This document shows, in pieces, positions 11,584 to 11,777 of a stretch of DNA of 11,777 bases. Source of the DNA: Clostridiales bacterium (GTDB taxonomy: Bacteria; Bacillota; Clostridia; Saccharofermentanales; UBA5734); assembly GCA_007135995.1 (NCBI GenBank), contig SLHU01000422.1:1-11777 (forward strand), read 5' to 3'. Position numbers and translations under genes: made by a program. Below the pieces are notes generated by a model. The model was not told where the DNA came from. It searched no databases and worked only from the letters and a program-made list of their open reading frames with translations. Numbering within the stretch: position 1 is the first letter of the stretch; the number at the start of each line of letters is the position of its first letter.

Positions 11584-11777
11584 ATGGTCATGAATATTTT
11601 CCTTTTTTTGATGCTTGTGTTCGCCTTTCTGTCAATCCAGACACGTATGATGCGCAGGGCTGTGATCTATCTGGGTGTTTTTTCAATTGTCAGCGCCATG
11701 ATCTACTTTCTGTACCAGGCACCGGATGTAGGACTAGCTGAGGCAGTCATCGGCAGTACGCTGACAACCATCCTTTA
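11584..11777 (+). CDS. DUF4040 / MbhD-like Mrp subunit, 3' end outside window
   Basis: From ATG at 11584 I translated 64 codons (partial). AAGGAGG at 11568-11574 lies nine bases upstream; the start is four bases after the mrpG stop. Two hydrophobic helices are separated by the basic segment QTRMMRR (19-25). Near the edge QAPDVGLAEAVIGSTLTTIL matches the DUF4040 (PF13244, MbhD/MnhB-type) motif APDVALTEA-x-x-G. In classical Mrp systems this sequence is the C-terminal part of MrpA; here it is a separate gene, as MbhD is in membrane-bound hydrogenases. Its context (E, F, G before it) supports this reading. Confidence 0.85.
   Translation, partial: MVMNIFLFLMLVFAFLSIQTRMMRRAVIYLGVFSIVSAMIYFLYQAPDVGLAEAVIGSTLTTIL

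Overview
The window looks like chromosomal DNA of a Bacillota, most likely a Bacillales member. The evidence is strong AGGAGG-type ribosome binding sites, moderate-to-low GC, sigma-A-like promoters (several with an extended -10), single-subunit Mrp antiporter genes, a PerR-box-like site and short unidirectional operons. The genus cannot be read from the sequence. An Mrp system may point to an alkaline or saline habitat, but this is inference. No tRNA, rRNA, insertion sequence, integrase, prophage or CRISPR array is visible.

Layout. Positions 1-801 (minus) hold the N-terminal 267 residues of a heavy-metal-associated (HMA) domain fused to a TauE/SafE (DsbD_2-like) membrane domain, probably copper or thiol handling. 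Positions 1127-2173 (plus) hold a nitroreductase and an unrecognised four-helix membrane protein. Positions 2174-2424 carry a 31-bp tandem repeat and a good promoter with a palindromic operator, ahead of a single-domain rhodanese (2425-2763). A convergent 53-residue membrane protein follows (2787-2948, minus). Positions 3319-5311 (plus) carry an aldo/keto reductase and a xylose-isomerase-like sugar isomerase/epimerase, ended by a 13-bp hairpin. Positions 5525-7435 (plus) carry a tocopherol-cyclase-like protein and a NagB-family sugar-phosphate deaminase/isomerase, ended by a GC-rich hairpin.

On the minus strand at 7488-7954 is a 1-Cys peroxiredoxin whose reading frame is broken near residue 16. 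Upstream is a site matching 12 of 14 defined positions of the PerR box. Minus-strand hflK-hflC (10315 to 8298) form a translationally coupled pair closed by a strong hairpin. Divergent from hflK, with back-to-back promoters, starts a tightly packed Mrp operon: mrpE, mrpF, mrpG and a stand-alone DUF4040/MbhD-like subunit that runs off the window. This E-F-G-MbhD order is that of the Mrp module of membrane-bound hydrogenases, not the mrpABCDEFG order of Bacillus subtilis.

How the genes work together. Several genes deal with redox, sulfur or metal stress (HMA-TauE, nitroreductase, rhodanese, peroxiredoxin, aldo/keto reductase). Two handle sugar phosphates or sugars. The right end concerns membrane quality control and Na+/H+ homeostasis. 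I see no convincing new multi-gene system. The points most worth following are the broken peroxiredoxin under a PerR-like box, the Mbh-like Mrp gene order beside hflKC, the palindromic operator of the rhodanese gene, and the 31-bp tandem repeat.
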